Shown here one piece after another: positions 40,273-51,942 of a DNA stretch of 64,000 nucleotides. Position 1 is the stretch's first letter; each line of letters opens with the position of its first letter. The notes beneath the pieces are model-generated. The model was given only the letters and a program-made list of their open reading frames with translations. It did no database searches and was not told where the DNA came from. Source of the DNA: Massariosphaeria phaeospora (Eukaryota > Ascomycota > Dothideomycetes > Pleosporales); assembly GCA_011032825.1 (NCBI GenBank), contig JAADJZ010000036.1, positions 124,001 through 188,000 of the forward strand, read 5' to 3'. The position numbers and the translations under genes were made by a program.

Positions 40273-42886
40273 CTCGGGCCCAAAAGGTTTCTCCGAAAAA
40301 TCTCAAGAGATTGCCCGTGCTACGCACGGGCCTATCCCCCCAGCGCAAATATCCCCCTAATGCAAACAAAATACTTCCATATAAATCAACACCCGCCACA
40401 ACGCTATATAATTAATTTCTAAAGCGGTAGAAATCTTTTAAACATGCCCCGCAACCTTGCTAACGCGAAAAAATACGCTAGAGAGGCGGTAGGTTTGCAG
40501 CTGCACGCGTCGCACCTTCGCACCTACACAGCGCCCAACCTCAAATCGTACACTACAGTCCACAACCTCCCTTACGCTCGCCTGCGCCGTGCCTATCTCA
40601 AGCTCCCAACGCGATCTGATCGTGAGGCAACTCAGCTGCTGTCGCCTGCCCAAGATCTCGCTCTCGTGCGCTTTATCGACTCGATTGACGCCATCGGTTT
40701 GGGGATACACCGGGTGCAGGTTGAGCAGCAGGCAAACCTGATACTTCAAGAGCCGTATTTGGGAGTTGATGAGGCCCCTCCGCCGTTGGGCAAACATTGG
40801 GCGCGCCGCTGGCTACAGAGGCACCCAAAATACAAGCGCGTCAAGGCAAAGCCAATGGAGATAGCGAGGAAACTCGCCCAGCAACCAGAGGCGCTGCGCG
40901 CCTGGTTCACGACTTTAGAGAGCCACATTGAACGCCTGGGCGTGTTGCCTCGCGATACGTACAATATAGACGAAACTGGCTGCCAGATTGGCGTCGCAAC
41001 CAGCCAGTACGTTTACAGCCGATATGGGCGCCAGATTTTTATACCTAACGCTAACAACCGCGAGTTGATGACTCTCGTAGAGTGCGTGAGCGCCGACGGC
41101 GAGGCAATAACGCCTCTAGTTATTATCAAAGCAACTACAATAATAGAGCACTAGATACCTGACTTGCCTAAAGACTACTTTATTAACGTTAGCGACAACG
41201 GTTACAGCAACGATCAGATAGCGCTTGACTAGCTCAAACACTTTAATAAGATGACAGCTAGGCGACAGCAAGGCGTATGGCGGCTACTACTCGTTGATGG
41301 CCACGGATCTCATGAGACGAGAGAGTTTGCTCAATACGCTGAGGATAATCGTATCCTGCTATACTCGCTGCCACCTCACACGACTCACATGTTGCAGCCA
41401 CTTGACGTTGGCTGTTTTCAACCACTCAAATGGTATCACGGTCGCTAGTTTGACTGGGCTGCTCGCGCTAGGTCTAAAGATATAAGCAAAGCTGACTTTC
41501 TAGCGACTGTAGCAGAGATCCGACGTCTCACGTTCACCCGGAGCACTATACTAAGCGGTTGGCAACGTACAGGGCTTGCGCCGTTCAAACCTGATATTGT
41601 ACTTCGTCAATTAAAGCTACTAGAAAACTGCAACTCTAGCGACGACGAGCGCTCGCCCACGCCTCCGCTACCTGTACGCTCTACAACGCCTATAGTACTC
41701 TCCTCGCCGCCAAAGGTTGGCTCGTCGCCATCTCGCGAGCCATCTCGCGCGCCCATCCGGCGCTACAACCACGTCAAGATTGACCTACAACAGGCGCAGC
41801 TCGTCCGCCGCGCCTACACGCCTACAACGCCAGAGCCAGCAGAGCCAGAGCTGGGGGACGCCGCCTGGCGCACGCCAAAGACTGTACACCAAATACAGGC
41901 GCAGGAGCCTTTCGTCCAAGCTGTGCTGCGTCAACACCTCCCTCGAGAGGTTGCTGCCAGCGTTATCAAACACCAGCGGGGCGTCTCAGCGCTCGCTCGC
42001 GCGGCGGGTGGCCTGCAGCGAGAGCTGCGTAAAACAGAGGCAGCTGTGACTGCTAAAGATGAGCGCCGGCGCCGAAAACGGCGTGCGCTTGACGTCAAGG
42101 GTAGCCCAATCTACGCCCAAGACGCGCGCGCGATGGTACAGCAGCGGGTCGTCAACGACGCTGCTCGCGCTGTACGAGACGTTACAGCTAAACAACTTCG
42201 CCAGATTACGGTTTTACTTAACAAATACCTCAAGGTACTGCCTCCCGTGAGGAACTGGGGCAGAAAGTACGTCAATTGAAAAAAGGCAAAGGTTGTAGCC
42301 TACCGCAACGTCGCCCGCTGGGTACACCCCCTTGACGACGAGCGCTACAACACTATAGCAGCGAGCAAATTGGAGTATATACAGCAGCCGAGCAGCCTCA
42401 AATATAGGCGTAAAGTGACCGACGAGTTGACGCTAGCTATTGACGTGGCTGGCCAGGTGCGTTGCCTAATTGACCCGTACAACAAACTCGTCATCGCGAA
42501 ACTACAGGCAGAAAATCAACTACGAGAGGAGCAAGACAGCCAGAGGAGAGCAGAGGAAGAGGACTCACTGCTAGCTCAGCAATCTCGTTCACAAAGCGTC
42601 AAAAACGAGTCTCAACCTGCCCCTACAGAGTTGCTGGATGAGGTCTCTGATGAGGCCTCATCCGACGCTGAGGGCAGCGACGCAACCCACGCCTCGCCTA
42701 ACGATGCGCAAAATAACTGGAGCCTTCAATAATGTGTATAGATTAATTCTACGGGTTTACAATGTCGGAATTACGCGTGGCTGGCTAACAAATTGAGACT
42801 GTAGTGTACTGTTTGCATTGGGGGGATAGGCCCGCGCGGAGCGCGGGCAATCTCTCGAGATTTTTCGGAGAAACTTTAGGCCCGAG
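40273..42886 (+). mobile_element. pogo-5: young pogo/Fot-type DNA transposon
   Basis: TIRs of about 75 bp begin CTCGGGCCCAAAAGGTTTCT at 40273, with the complement ending at 42886. TA duplications are at 40271-40272 and 42887-42888. Each TIR contains an internal hairpin (GCCCGTGCTACGCACGGGC on the left, a matching GCCCGCGC...GCGCGGGC on the right). Length is 2614 bp. Base composition is normal and the transposase frame is nearly open, so it is much younger than the elements in the AT-rich block. The right end lies only 46 bp past the phosphomannose isomerase stop codon (42933), probably within its 3'-UTR. Confidence 0.93.
40444..42732 (+). pseudogene. pogo-5 transposase, four nonsense codons
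   Basis: The frame from the ATG at 40444 to the stop at 42732 is 762 codons, with internal stops at 41152 (TAG), 41230 (TAG), 41446 (TAG) and 42277 (TGA), all in the same phase. Codon contexts such as ALD-stop-LKHF and YHGR-stop-FDWA suggest lost Trp codons (TGG to TAG or TGA). Domains in order are an N-terminal helix-turn-helix part, a CENP-B-like segment (KHWARRWLQRHPKYKRVKAK) and a DDE domain. The DDE domain has YNIDETG, LLLVDGHGSHETREF and PPHTTHMLQPLDVGCFQPLK, so all three acidic residues are still present. A long basic, Gln-rich tail follows. It is inactive as it stands, unless the stops are read through. Confidence 0.9.
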
Positions 42887-42932
42887 TACCATCTTCCTCT
42901 AGGTAAATGTATACTTCATGGCAATTTACCAC

Positions 42933-44512
42933 TCACAGCTTTTGGTCAGAATCACCAACCTCGCAGAACGCCTTGAACGTCACTAAGCCCTCCCCGTCCT
43001 CAGCGTCCGTCTCACTCTCAATGACTAGCTCTGCCGTAGCGCCAACAAAGAAGACGAAGCCTTCCTCGATCGTCTCCTTCTTCGGTCCGACGCTAACATA
43101 GCCCTTGCCTTTCGTGCAAAGAACGATGCTCGGTCCCTGGATTCCATCGAAGGTAGCCTTCGCGCCTGTCCTGTTCAACGCTGTTCGTACCACCGCAAAC
43201 TCCGGAATTGGTGGGTCGTATAGGATACTCGATGAATTGGAGCTGTACGCCGCCGCGGAAAGAGTAACATAGGGGTAGTCGGTGTGACTCATCTTCTGCT
43301 CGCTAATTGGCGCATATGAGTATGTGAGCATCGTGGTGAGGGTGGAGACGTCCTTGAATTTGGGTGTAAATCCAGCGCGAACCACGTTGTCGGACGACGC
43401 CATACACTCGATGATGTCGCCAGAGAGGTACGCGTGGATATCGTCTGCTTTCAGGAACATCGCCTCTCCGATCTCGAGCTTGACATAGTTGAGGAAGAAT
43501 TGCACGAATAAACCGATGTCCCCGGGGAATTGTCCGTTGAGCCGGATAACGAGGTCTGCCAATTCCTTGCCTCCATTAGACGGGCCACCTTCTCCTGCGA
43601 AACTTGCACCCTCCGATTGAGCCGCGTGAAGAAGCTCTTCTGTAGCTGCTTTCAGAGCATCCTTGTCAGTGTACATGAGCTTAGTGAATGCAGATTGCAA
43701 CGCCTTCTTGTTGGCTTGCACATCCTTTTCTTCATCTGACGTCTCGTTGCCTTTCACAGTAGTCTCGAAGGTTTTAGCATCCTCTTCGCCGACCAACTTT
43801 CGGAATGCTGGAACAGTCTGCAGGAAATGGGCAATCTCAGCTAGTGGACGAAAGCCACACAGCCCATCGAATGGAGTGACGGCGATGGTCATCTCGGGCT
43901 TGTGATTATCATCTGAGTATTTGTAGGTCAGATTATCGCTACATATGGCTGGCATTTTAGTGCAGACTAACCAGGATAGTTCTTCGGATCTTTGGCATGC
44001 AGCTGCTCCGCAAGCTTCTTGTTCGGGTGTGCTTGGATGCTCAGAGCTTTGTTGATAGACAAGACCTTGAAGAGAAATGGCAGCTTGTTCTCGTAGCGCT
44101 CAGCAATCTCCTTCGAAAGGAGCGCCTGGTTGTCCTGAACCAAATCAAGAAGCGTTCGCTGCGTCTCCAGGTCCTTGGATGGAAGCGAGGGGTGAGTTCC
44201 CATCCATAGCTATGGCAAGTCAGTAAGAACGGCTACCTCTACACCATGCTAATAGAGCAACCTCGGCATATGGCTTTTCTTCTTGGATGGAGAAGTCGCT
44301 AGCTGTCGCGGTCGCGAATCTGGCGGCAGCCGAAGTCTTGCCAATCTTCCCTGGGTTGGCTTCAGCAACCAAATTTAACAGTGTTTAGCGGGGCATCAGA
44401 CGCACCCCAGTCGTAACTGTTCACGCCTGTAATGTGCGGTCAGTGTATATTTTCTAATGCAATGGATGGGGACGTAAGTACCGCACTGCAGTCGAATCAG
44501 CGGAACCTGCAT
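42933..44512 (-). CDS. pmi40: Mannose-6-phosphate isomerase (type I PMI)
   Basis: Five exons (44482-44512, 44406-44426, 44262-44350, 43972-44209, 42933-43912) splice to 1359 nt, 452 residues. The introns are 52-59 bp and exon 2 is only 21 nt. Splicing rebuilds [18 protein letters not shown], then [13 protein letters not shown], then [16 protein letters not shown]. Zinc-site and catalytic motifs are present: [36 protein letters not shown] and [20 protein letters not shown] followed by [12 protein letters not shown]. The enzyme interconverts fructose-6-phosphate and mannose-6-phosphate in the cytosol, feeding GDP-mannose, glycosylation and wall mannan. Length is normal for fungi. The 350-bp divergent promoter is shared with sgf29. 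A pogo element sits 46 bp beyond the stop. Confidence 0.93.
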
Positions 44513-44862
44513 CTTGAAATTCTGTCAATGACGGTCGATGATCGTGGCTGAACAATCGCTCTGTGACGCTATGGCGGCGGGGTGTGGTTGAACTAGTTCG
44601 CCAAGACCTTCCTGTTACGAAAGGCTCTGAGCTAGTGGTCTCGGTTATTACACGGTCCCCGGTCCCTACCCATGCCATGTATCCGTCGACCGCACCTCCA
44701 CCCAACCGTGTTTTGCATCTGTGCAGCTTTCTTGAACACTTGTCCTTCTCCTTTTGCCTCCGAGGTTTCATCTTCAATCATCTCCCAAGCCGCAACCCCT
44801 CTGGTCAACACCCTTCAACAATAAAGGAAAGAGAGACGGTACACTTGCACTTGCCTCTCAAA
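44513..44862. promoter_or_regulatory. Divergent promoter, PMI and sgf29
   Basis: A 350-bp spacer between two divergent starts. The sgf29-proximal half is pyrimidine-rich (CTTCTCCTTTTGCCTCC near 44745). No discrete site is recognised. Confidence 0.45.
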
Positions 44863-46922
44863 ATGGCCGCCCGCAGTCGGCCTCGTGCAGGACATCTCAA
44901 GGAGGAAGTCGACGAGGAGCGGTCAATATGGGACAAAGTCAAGGCCGACGCACGCAGGGTCGACCAACTCATGGTAAGACATCCTTCTCTCGCAGTCACT
45001 TTCATCATCATCGTCTACACCACCTTATCCCATACCATTCTTGAGCAGTATTTTGGAGGGTTTTCCCACACAGGATTACATCTCCACCATGTCCATATAA
45101 TCTACCCGGAGCAGTAAGATCAAACTATCCGGGACCGTTGAAGAACAGATACAACAACTTCAGGAGCTAGCTGTACAAGAGAACACGAGAGTCACCGAGA
45201 CCGAGCTCGAGCGGCGCCGCGACGAGCCACAAGCTCAAGAAGTATCCACGAGTGAGAAACTACCCGTGGACGATGCTGGCCACACCCCAGGAATCGACGA
45301 GCATGCGACATGCGACAATGCTGGCCACGCTTCAAGAACCGACGAGCATGCGACGTGGAACGCTATTGTGGAAACTGGAAAAGAGGTCGATCAACTGATG
45401 GTACGCAATAATTGAGAGAGAGCGGCTTCAGTTGCATTATAATCATTACCATGGTCTATCCTGAAAGAGACCCCCTTTCTGGTTCTACGTTCTGATTCTT
45501 CCTTGAGTTCCAAGTTTACTTATCGACATGTGTGGTCACATGAAGCTAAACTGGTGCAGAGCCAATCGGATGACCTCCAGGCGAAAATTCTTCAATTGAC
45601 TGCAGAGCAGACTGCTCGAATAAGTATGTGCATATGCCCGAAGCCCAACCCATCACGCTCTCCTATGTTCAACATAAGACTCGGACCCCGCTAACCTTCA
45701 CAGACCGTGGTGATTCGCCCTCGTCACGCGTCGACGATCAGCTCGAAGAAGCTATCAGAGAAAACATCCGAGTCTGCAACACCGCATCCGATCTAATCAA
45801 ATCCGACAGCCAGCAAGACTTATCTTTCAACCTGACTATCCTGACCGCAATCCGCACTTCCGACGACGCCGAGCCCCCGGCATCCCGTTCCGCTTCAGTC
45901 GGCAAGCTGCAACGAGACCGTCAGAACAAGCGGAGGCTTACCGACACCATCGATGACCGCGAGAGCATCACCACGGATAGCCCTGGCGGGCCAAGTCCCA
46001 AAGTCGTTATCCCACCTCCCAAAGATAGATTGATCGCCAAATCTGGGGGAAGCAGGGCCGGGTCGGTCCCCGCTGTGCGGGAGAGCAGTGTGAAGGCGGA
46101 GGATGACAAGGATGATCCGGGTAAGGGTAAGAAGACACGTCCTTCCAAGTCTTCAGGCCCGTCCAAAAGGGGCGTTTCTCGTTGAGCTAATGCTCATTGT
46201 GGCGTTCATTTCCACGACGGAAACCCAACGGATCCCCAATTTCTCACATGATACCCTCGAATGGGCGTTTTCCCAATATCTTTTCCATATTCTCGAAAGC
46301 AAGCACTAGTCTAGTGAAAGGATTCCATTTTCTTATACATATCTATGTCTTCTTCCTCTCTCGTGTCTGCACTCCCACTACTGTTCTCCGTCCCCATTCG
46401 CCTACCAGCTTCTCTGTCCAGACTTTGGTATTGTCTTCCCGCTAACGGCATCCTTCTCCAGAATCATCTCGCCACCGCCTGATTGTCGGCACCGACGTCC
46501 TCTACCGCAACAACAAGTACCGCAACTCGGAAGGCGAGGGCATCCTTTGCCGCGTCACGTCCGTCATCGGCGAAGGCAAACAGCGCCGTTACGAAATCAT
46601 AGACGCCGACCCAGATCCACCTACACCCGCCGTTCCCTACCGTGCCTCCGTCAACCACCTCGTTGCCATCCCCCCGCCCGCGACCAACCTCACCCTCCCG
46701 GACCTCCCGTCGAAACGCAACGTGCTCGCTCTGTATCCTGGTACGACGACGTTCTACAAGGCGGAAGTGGTGTCGGCCTGGAGGGGCGCGGCGGGCGTGA
46801 AGAAAGAGGATGGGAGTGAGGAGGCGGGGTCGGCGAACTATGTACGGTTGAGGTTCGAGGGCGAGGATGAGGCGGATCGGGAGATGAGTGTTGAGCGGAG
46901 GTATGTCTTACCTGATAGATAG
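44863..46922 (+). CDS. sgf29: SAGA-associated factor 29 (Sgf29), tandem-Tudor H3K4me reader
   Basis: Five exons (44863-44973, 45119-45400, 45560-45623, 45704-46180, 46462-46922) give 1395 nt, 464 residues. The introns are 145, 159, 80 and 281 bp; the last has a clear GCTAAC branch before CTCCAG. The N-terminus MAARSRPRAGHLKEEVDEER is followed by coiled-coil segments. The C-terminal half holds the SGF29 double Tudor: IVGTDVLYRNNKYRNSEGEG, then RRYEIIDADPDPP, then KRNVLALYPGTTTFYKAEVV and LRFEGEDEADREMSVERRYV. Sgf29 recruits SAGA to H3K4 di/trimethylated promoters. The second exon carries a 45-bp internal tandem duplication. It also ends EVDQLM like exon 1 (RVDQLM), as if an exon had been copied. 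The stop at 46922 follows a GTATGT, so an extra 3' intron is possible. Confidence 0.87.
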
Positions 46923-47771
46923 ATGGCGGAATGTCGCAACTGGGAGGGAAGGAGAGAGGAGGAGACTGAGTAGAGGGTAAGCGGGGAGTTTCGCTGCGCG
47001 TTGCTGTCACATTCGTTGACTATGGTTGTGCATATTCTTGCATCTAGGAGTGCTTGACATTATAGGGGTAACAGGAGTTAGACTGGCTAGGTGTGTTGTT
47101 GTTTGATTGGAACCTATCTATATTCATCCCAAATGTGCACGTATTGCGACCGTTCCAAGTAGCCGTTTACAAGTTCACAGTTCAACCGTGTATGTGATAT
47201 CTCTTCTTACTGCACCAGCCCCTAACACATTAGTACTTGTCAAGCAATACTGTGAGCAGCGCAGGGAACAGATTCGTAAGCATACTCATATAGCCTCTAC
47301 CAGCACACACCAAACCTTAAAACCCTTCGCTACCCATATAAACACAAAAAGCCAGATTTCTCCGCACCAAAATGTACAGCGTGAAACATGTCATCCGGCA
47401 AGCGATGACAAACCGACTCAGACCAAGAACGGCAAAAACGAACAATCGGAATCGAAGACACGGGCATAACGAAGAAAACCGGCCCTCGCCTAGCCAATCA
47501 ATCTGAGGGGTATCTCCACCAGCCAAAGCTTCCGACCGAGAAGTAGAAACCCCGCGAAAAACCCAGCACTACCAAACAACAAGAGACGAAACGGACAGAA
47601 ACGAACGCTGCTTTCTTGACAAAAGCGTTATGGATGTGATTAATAATGATGTAGAGGGTTAAGGGGGCATTACAAACGGGACAAAGACCATAGACCGGGT
47701 ATATGCAGAATGAGGAAGAGCAAGAGCAGATGCATGCAGTCATACAGGGGAGACAAGGGAAGAAGGCGTGC
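46923..47771. other. Convergent intergenic spacer, sgf29 and arf6
   Basis: An 849-bp region between two convergent genes. Short frames on both strands (for example 47107-47469) are low-complexity with no motif. No repeat is seen. Confidence 0.5.
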
Positions 47772-48680
47772 TCATTTAGAGCCGGTAGGCATCTTGACAT
47801 TGTTGGAGAGCCAGGCCTGGGAGATGTTAGTGAATATGGTAGGTAAAGTGGCATTTGTTCCTTCGCGCAGAAGGAATGAGATAGCATACCAGGCCCTCGA
47901 AAATGCCCTCGCCTGTTGTCGCGCAACTGGGCTCCACTTTCCACACATGGTCTTTCGCAATCTTTTCTAATTGCAGCTTATCCGAGACTTCCTGCGGCCG
48001 CATAGCTTTGTAGAGGGTCAGCGTACATTCTGCAGGAATGCAATCCACGACAAGGACGAACGAATGCTACACACCTCCCGGCAAATCCTGCTTGTTCGCA
48101 AACACCAAGAGTAGCGCATCCTTCATTTCTCGGTCCTGGATGATGCGGGCCAGCTCGGTGCGTGCTTCTTCGATACGGGAAGCGTCACTTGAGTCGACGA
48201 CGAAGATCAGCCCTTGGGTACCTAAATCCAACATGTGTCAGCCAGAATCCTGTGTTTGATGCGCTTGATCTGGGAAGATATGGGCCACAGGGCGAGGCAA
48301 TTGCGTAGTGCAGCAGCCAGTCTGCCGGCACGCGAGCCTACCCTACCCGGAACTGTATCGTGGCGCCCCAACATACCAGAGAAGTAATGTCTCCACAGCG
48401 GGCGGATCTTGTCCTGGCCGCCGACGTCCCAGACGTTGAATTTGGTGTTCTTGTACGTGACCGTCTCGACGTTGAAGCCGACGGTGGGGATGGTGGTGAC
48501 GTCTTGATCGAGCTTGAGCTTGTAGAGAATGGCTGCGCAGAGCGGTGAGCAATCGCAACTCCCATCGAAGGCAAGTGTCTACGTACTCGTCTTCCCCGCG
48601 GCGTCGAGCCCCAACATCAACAGCCGCATCTCCTTGGAACCGAAGATTTTATTCATCATCTTTGATATGGACGCACCCAT
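47772..48680 (-). CDS. arf6: ADP-ribosylation factor, Arf6/ArfB type
   Basis: Five exons (48587-48680, 48377-48532, 48075-48221, 47890-48005, 47772-47816) splice to 558 nt, 185 residues, the normal Arf length. It starts [20 protein letters not shown], with Gly2 for myristoylation. GTPase motifs are GLDAAGKTT (P-loop), [10 protein letters not shown] (switch I), [16 protein letters not shown] (switch II with the effector Trp), NKQDLPGAM (NKxD) and [12 protein letters not shown] (the CAT box). [20 protein letters not shown] is the Arf6-class sequence rather than Arf1. It acts in endocytosis, polarised growth and PI(4,5)P2 signalling at the plasma membrane. Introns fall between and inside conserved motifs, all with clean GT/AG ends. 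Confidence 0.95.
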
Positions 48681-49380
48681 GATGGCTGATGGCTGTGCTG
48701 TACGGGGTGTGTCCTGCTGCCGTCTGGTTCCGGGAGCGGGCGGGGAGTCTGGCGAGACAGTGGTGAGAGGGCGGCGACGAGCAAGTTAAAGGGGAGCGGC
48801 AACGGGCGAACGCGCGGGACTGGTCGGCAGTTGTGGGCGACGGTGGCGGGCGGGCAGGCGAGTCGTGGAAACAAGTCGACTGGCAGGACGGGCAATTGGG
48901 GCGCTGGAGTCTGGGGCGCGCGGAATCTGGTGTGCGTGTGTGGTGCAGGTGAAGCCGGTGAAAGCTGCAGTCAGGGTGAAACGGCTGCGCAGGGCCAGGC
49001 GCGTTTTGCGTTTTGTGTTTTGCAGATCGCGAAACGGAGCCGGGTGGGCACTGACCCGGCACCTGCACTGACAGTCTGACACAGTACTGTGTAAATACCT
49101 GCACCACCAAAGGCCACCCACCCGCGCTGGAGAGAAAGGGGCATGTTCGAGCATCACCTTGGCGTGCAACGTTGCCTCCGCCCGCAATCTCAGCATGCAG
49201 GTACGCGCGAGCTACTCCTGAAGCCTGAAGCCAACGACGCATGCAGTGCAACCTATGTCCATGGCCGAACCGCTACAACCATAGTAAACATAACTTAGTT
49301 ATAATATATAACGTGGGGAAGCATGGTTAATCTATCTATCTGCTTCGCTTCTGTACTCCTGCGCAGCATCAACGCCCATC
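48681..49380. promoter_or_regulatory. arf6 upstream region
   Basis: A 700-bp spacer between the arf6 start and the stop of the GT8 gene, both minus strand. It has CT/GA-rich tracts and no supportable gene. Confidence 0.4.
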
Positions 49381-50443
49381 TCAAAAGCCGTCGTCGATGC
49401 CTCTCTGCTTCTCGTCTGCTTTCCGCTCGAGATTCACGGCCCACCACCACTCGCTGATCACTTCCGTCTGCTCCCCTTCCTTCTCGTCCCACGGCTTCGG
49501 AGAGAGCAGATAGTGCATGTTCTTGACCTCGTCATCCCTCCAGATCTTGTCATGCACGCCCTTCCATCGCAGCGTCCTGAGTGCGTTGTAGACATAGGGG
49601 AGCGTGACCCAGCGTCCGCGAAACACGTCACCCAGCAGGGACTGATCGGCGAAGTCGTAATCCACCGAAGTGTCATTCGCAAGTTGATCCAAGATTAGCT
49701 GGTATACCTCGTTGGACGGGTTCACAACCTGTAGGCCGCCGTTCGGGATACCCAGCCCGAAGACCGGAGATGCACCTTCCTTTTGAGCTGCATCCGGGTC
49801 ATGGTGTTGCGACGTAAAGGCGCAGTTTTCGGGGACCCTACGACCAAGTCAACTGGACAAGTTCGAAACTCCCCCCTCCAGACCTATGGAATGTACCAGT
49901 CTTTGGGGTAGTGCGGCTTCTTCGCTGGGTTGCAGACGCACGCCGGGCCGGCCGCAAACACCTTGTCGCCCGTGCCACCGAGGCTGGGAGGGTCGAGCGC
50001 CAGGTCCATGAGCTCGTCCATGTTCCGCAGCACCAGCATGTCGCTGTCCAGCTGCACCACCCTGTCATACTCGACCAGCGAGAAGGGCGTGAGCTTGCTC
50101 CAGCAGTCGTAGAATCGCGGGTCGTTGGTGAAGTCCTTGTGCAGCTTGGGCAGCAGGTAGTTTACATGTTTCTTCGGGATGCCGCGGGCGTCGAGCGCTG
50201 CATGGCCCTCGGGCGGGAAGGTGTCGGTGTACAGGGCGACGAGCGGGTAGGCCGACTGCTGCTTCTTCAAGCTGTGGTCGAGCGTGAGGAGCCCCGTGAG
50301 GTAGGCCGTGTTCGTGATGAGCGTGGTCCACACTGCAGCCGGTCAGTCGCTGGGTGCGCGCGTCTGTGCTCTGTGCTCATGGCGCTGGCTCGACCTTTCT
50401 TCGCGTCGCCGGTGCCCGCCGCTGCATCGGCTTGCGCGCTCAT
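49381..50443 (-). CDS. Glycosyltransferase family 8 (glycogenin/galactinol-synthase-like)
   Basis: Three exons (50395-50443, 49897-50332, 49381-49837) give 942 nt, 313 residues; introns are 62 and 59 bp. The first splice makes MSAQADAAAGTGDAKK-VWTTLITNTAYL. The DXD metal/nucleotide-sugar motif is in YDRVVQLDSDMLVLRNMDEL near residue 112. Other family elements are HVNYLLPKLHKDFTN, CVCNPAKKPHYPKDWVPENC and PNGGLQVVNPSNEVYQLI (the acceptor-side Gly-Gly-Leu-Gln motif). GT8 retaining enzymes use UDP-sugars. The lack of a signal peptide or membrane helix suggests a cytosolic protein. The acceptor cannot be decided from sequence, and the gene is too short for a full glycogenin with its C-terminal Tyr/Gsy-binding tail. 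It shares a 344-bp divergent promoter with the SLC25 carrier. Confidence 0.85.
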
Positions 50444-50787
50444 GATGCCGCTGTCTGCTGTCTGCTGCAGGTGGACAGTGTAGATATGCCTAGTGAGATG
50501 GCCAGGGTTAGTATGTGATCAAGAAGGCACTGCCCATTGCGCTACAGATGGTCTTCAGTAATACACTTGCGCCGAGGGGTAATGCACGACGCCAGCCCGA
50601 TCCCGGGGCGCGAATCGCGTCGTCATCACGTCGCGGCCGCTTGTGCGTTTCCGATCATCATTTTTTTTGGCCGGCGCCTGTTTACAAGTACCAACCGTCA
50701 TAACCTGTCTGTGTCAACGCGGTCCCACGGTTCGTTCCTGGCACGCCTGGCAATCGGAATGCCTGCATCTCCTGATTGTGCGCGCTC
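50444..50787. promoter_or_regulatory. Divergent promoter, GT8 gene and SLC25 carrier
   Basis: A 344-bp spacer between divergent starts. It contains GATCACGTCGCGGCCGC-like GC-rich sequence near 50620-50640 and a T-run near 50660. No assigned site. Confidence 0.4.
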
Positions 50788-51942
50788 ATGTCCACCACGG
50801 CCCTGAAGCCGAAGCCGCAAGTGCCAGTGCCGCAAGTGCCGCCCGGGCTCGTGGCTCCCCCGCCGACGGAGAAGCTGCAGCAGGCCGGCGGCGCGAAGAA
50901 CTACAAGGGCTTCGTTGCAGGCGTCTTCTCGGGCATTGCGAAGCTGTCTGGTACGTCGCACCACCCCACGCAGCAGCGAGGCTTTGTGCTTGGCAACCAG
51001 AGGGCTGATGAGTCGCCGGCGCAGTGGGACATCCCTTCGACACGATCAAAGTCCGGCTGCAGACGACCGACACGTCCCGCTTCAAGGGACCGCTCGACTG
51101 CCTCGTGCAGACGCTGCGCCATGAGGGTGTCAAGGGCATCTACAAAGGCGCCACTCCGCCGTTGGTGGGGTGGATGTTCATGGATTCCATGTAGGCCCGC
51201 AGCACCGCCGCACGACGCCTCCCACTCATCAAGCGTAGAATGCTGGGCTCCCTGAGCGTCTACCGACGCCTCTTGAACGACAATGTCTTCAGCCCGCGAC
51301 GAGCAGCACAGGAGCAGAAACGACTCCCGGTCGTGGGCCATGCCATAGCCGGGACAATGGCTGGTTGGACCGTCTCTTTCCTCGCTGGGCCCGTCGAGCA
51401 TATCAAAGCGAGACTGCAAGTGCAGTATTCGGTTGACAAGTCGAAGCGACTGTACAGCGGGCCTATTGATTGTCTTCAAAAGACCGTGAGCAAGTCCTGT
51501 TTCTCAGAGGTCAGTCTCGCTAACGGAGCCTTAGTATAGGAACCACGGTGTAAAAGGCCTGTACCACGGCCTCAGCGCAACCCTTCTCTTCCGCACCTTC
51601 TTCTGCTTCTGGTGGGGCACCTACGAAGTATTCACCGAAGCTTTCAAGCAGAACACGAACCTTTCCACTCCCGCCATAAATTTCTGGGCTGGCGGCCTCT
51701 CAGCCCAAGTTTTCTGGATCACTTCATATCCGTCTGATGTGATTAAGCAGAGAGTCATGACGGATCCGCTTGGCCCCGAGCGCAAGTTCCCGCGTTGGCG
51801 TGATGCTGCCAAGGCCATATATAGGGAGACTGGCTGGAAAGGATACTGGAGAGGATTTGTGCCGTGCATCCTAAGAGCATTTCCGGCTAATGCCGTGGCA
51901 CTTGTGGCTTTCGAGAGTGTTCTGAGAGCGCTGCCTGAGTAA
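50788..51942 (+). CDS. Mitochondrial carrier family (SLC25) protein, YMC/CRC1-like
   Basis: Four exons (50788-50950, 51025-51190, 51239-51485, 51535-51942) splice to 984 nt, 327 residues; introns are 74, 48 and 49 bp. Three carrier repeats are visible, each with a P-x-D/E-x-x-K/R signature: GHPFDTIKVRLQT (created by the first splice), AGPVEHIKARLQVQ and SYPSDVIKQRVMT. Linkers such as GVKGIYKGATPPL, GVKGLYHGLSATLLFRTF and WKGYWRGFVPCILRAFPANA complete the fold, with the end AFPANAVALVAFESVL. The family exchanges metabolites across the inner mitochondrial membrane. The Pro-rich N-terminus and RAFPANA end resemble YMC1/CRC1-type amino-acid or acylcarnitine carriers, but substrate choice is uncertain. 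Confidence 0.9.

Noticed and set aside
47107..47469. 120-codon plus-strand frame between sgf29 and arf6
   Set aside because: Low-complexity Thr/Gln/Lys composition without any motif.
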